Program-made: the position numbers and the translations under genes
The notes under the pieces: model-generated
Told to the model about the DNA's origin: nothing
The model's input: the letters and a program-made list of their open reading frames with translations, nothing else
Database searches by the model: none
NCBI GenBank assembly: GCA_045594705.1
Contig: JAZNZB010000023.1
Span: 1 to 31,340 of the forward strand
DNA: 31,340 nt
Origin: SVQP01 sp045594705
GTDB lineage: Bacteria > Bacillota > Clostridia > Oscillospirales > CAG-272
Reading direction: 5' to 3'
Part shown: one piece after another, positions 31,313-31,340 of the stretch
How positions within the stretch are numbered: position 1 is the first letter of the stretch
How the letters are laid out: each line of letters opens with the position of its first letter

Positions 31313-31340
31313 TTGGCTCGACTTTATGGCGATGAACCAC

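Overview
The window looks like a chromosomal piece of a low- to mid-GC Firmicute, most likely a gut-type anaerobic clostridium (Oscillospirales/Christensenellales-like). The evidence is consensus TTGACA-N17-TATAAT promoters, AGGAGG-type ribosome binding sites, seven tRNA genes that all encode their CCA ends, and Firmicutes housekeeping genes (yqeG, pepF, yerC, hslO). The lineage is an inference from gene content; there is no rRNA to test it.

Layout. (1) 1-2230, minus strand: an accessory operon made of an XRE-type regulator, a Sel1-like repeat mini-protein, a protein with a ribosomal L7/L12 C-terminal-like domain and a doubled tail motif, and a large unknown protein that runs off the left edge. 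(2) 2328-3099: an IS200-type element with end hairpins and a 10-bp stem that hides the tnpA ribosome binding site. (3) 3157-13478: a carbohydrate-utilisation block with GH43, a GH109-like Gfo/Idh protein divergent from an AraC regulator, a 1004-aa lipoprotein with a GH99/GH71-like core, GH36 alpha-galactosidase and an amidohydrolase. (4) 13475-14531: a break where the C-terminal part of a glycosidase with a CBM meets the C-terminal 42-45 codons of an AraC regulator. Both have lost their 5' ends, as expected if the divergent promoter region was deleted. (5) 14581-14841: a minus-strand tRNA operon (Gly-Arg-His). (6) 15049-18813: yqeG, an endonuclease IV-like TIM barrel, an M24 peptidase and a second GH109-like Gfo/Idh protein. 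(7) 19372-25381, minus strand: ABC ATPase, a 1040-aa FtsX permease, PepF and a small unknown protein. (8) 25589-27015: an unknown protein probably related to carbohydrate metabolism, plus an 83-aa partner. (9) 27466-30809: an XRE-TPR regulator divergent from yerC-methyltransferase-hslO. (10) 30957-31276: a plus-strand tRNA operon (Val-Asp-Phe-Gly).

How it fits together. GH43, GH36, the GH99/GH71-like lipoprotein and the two GH109-like proteins suggest capture and trimming of plant or host glycans, with AraC-type control at least at 5864-6078. Genes near the tRNA operons are housekeeping.

Intergenic DNA carries two dispersed repeat families. One is a double-hairpin element sitting directly behind stop codons (4121, 4572, 27018), with two copies in inverted orientation between GH43 and Gfo/Idh. 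The other is a long palindromic family bounded by GTCATCCTgAGCG and its complement (17559, 18901, 27125).

The most promising candidate for an undescribed system is the left-edge operon. It combines a regulator with its own operator, an L7/L12-CTD protein with a repeated NDEFDAIFG motif, a Sel1-type adaptor and a large unknown acidic protein, with an IS200 next door. Nothing in the sequence fixes its function.
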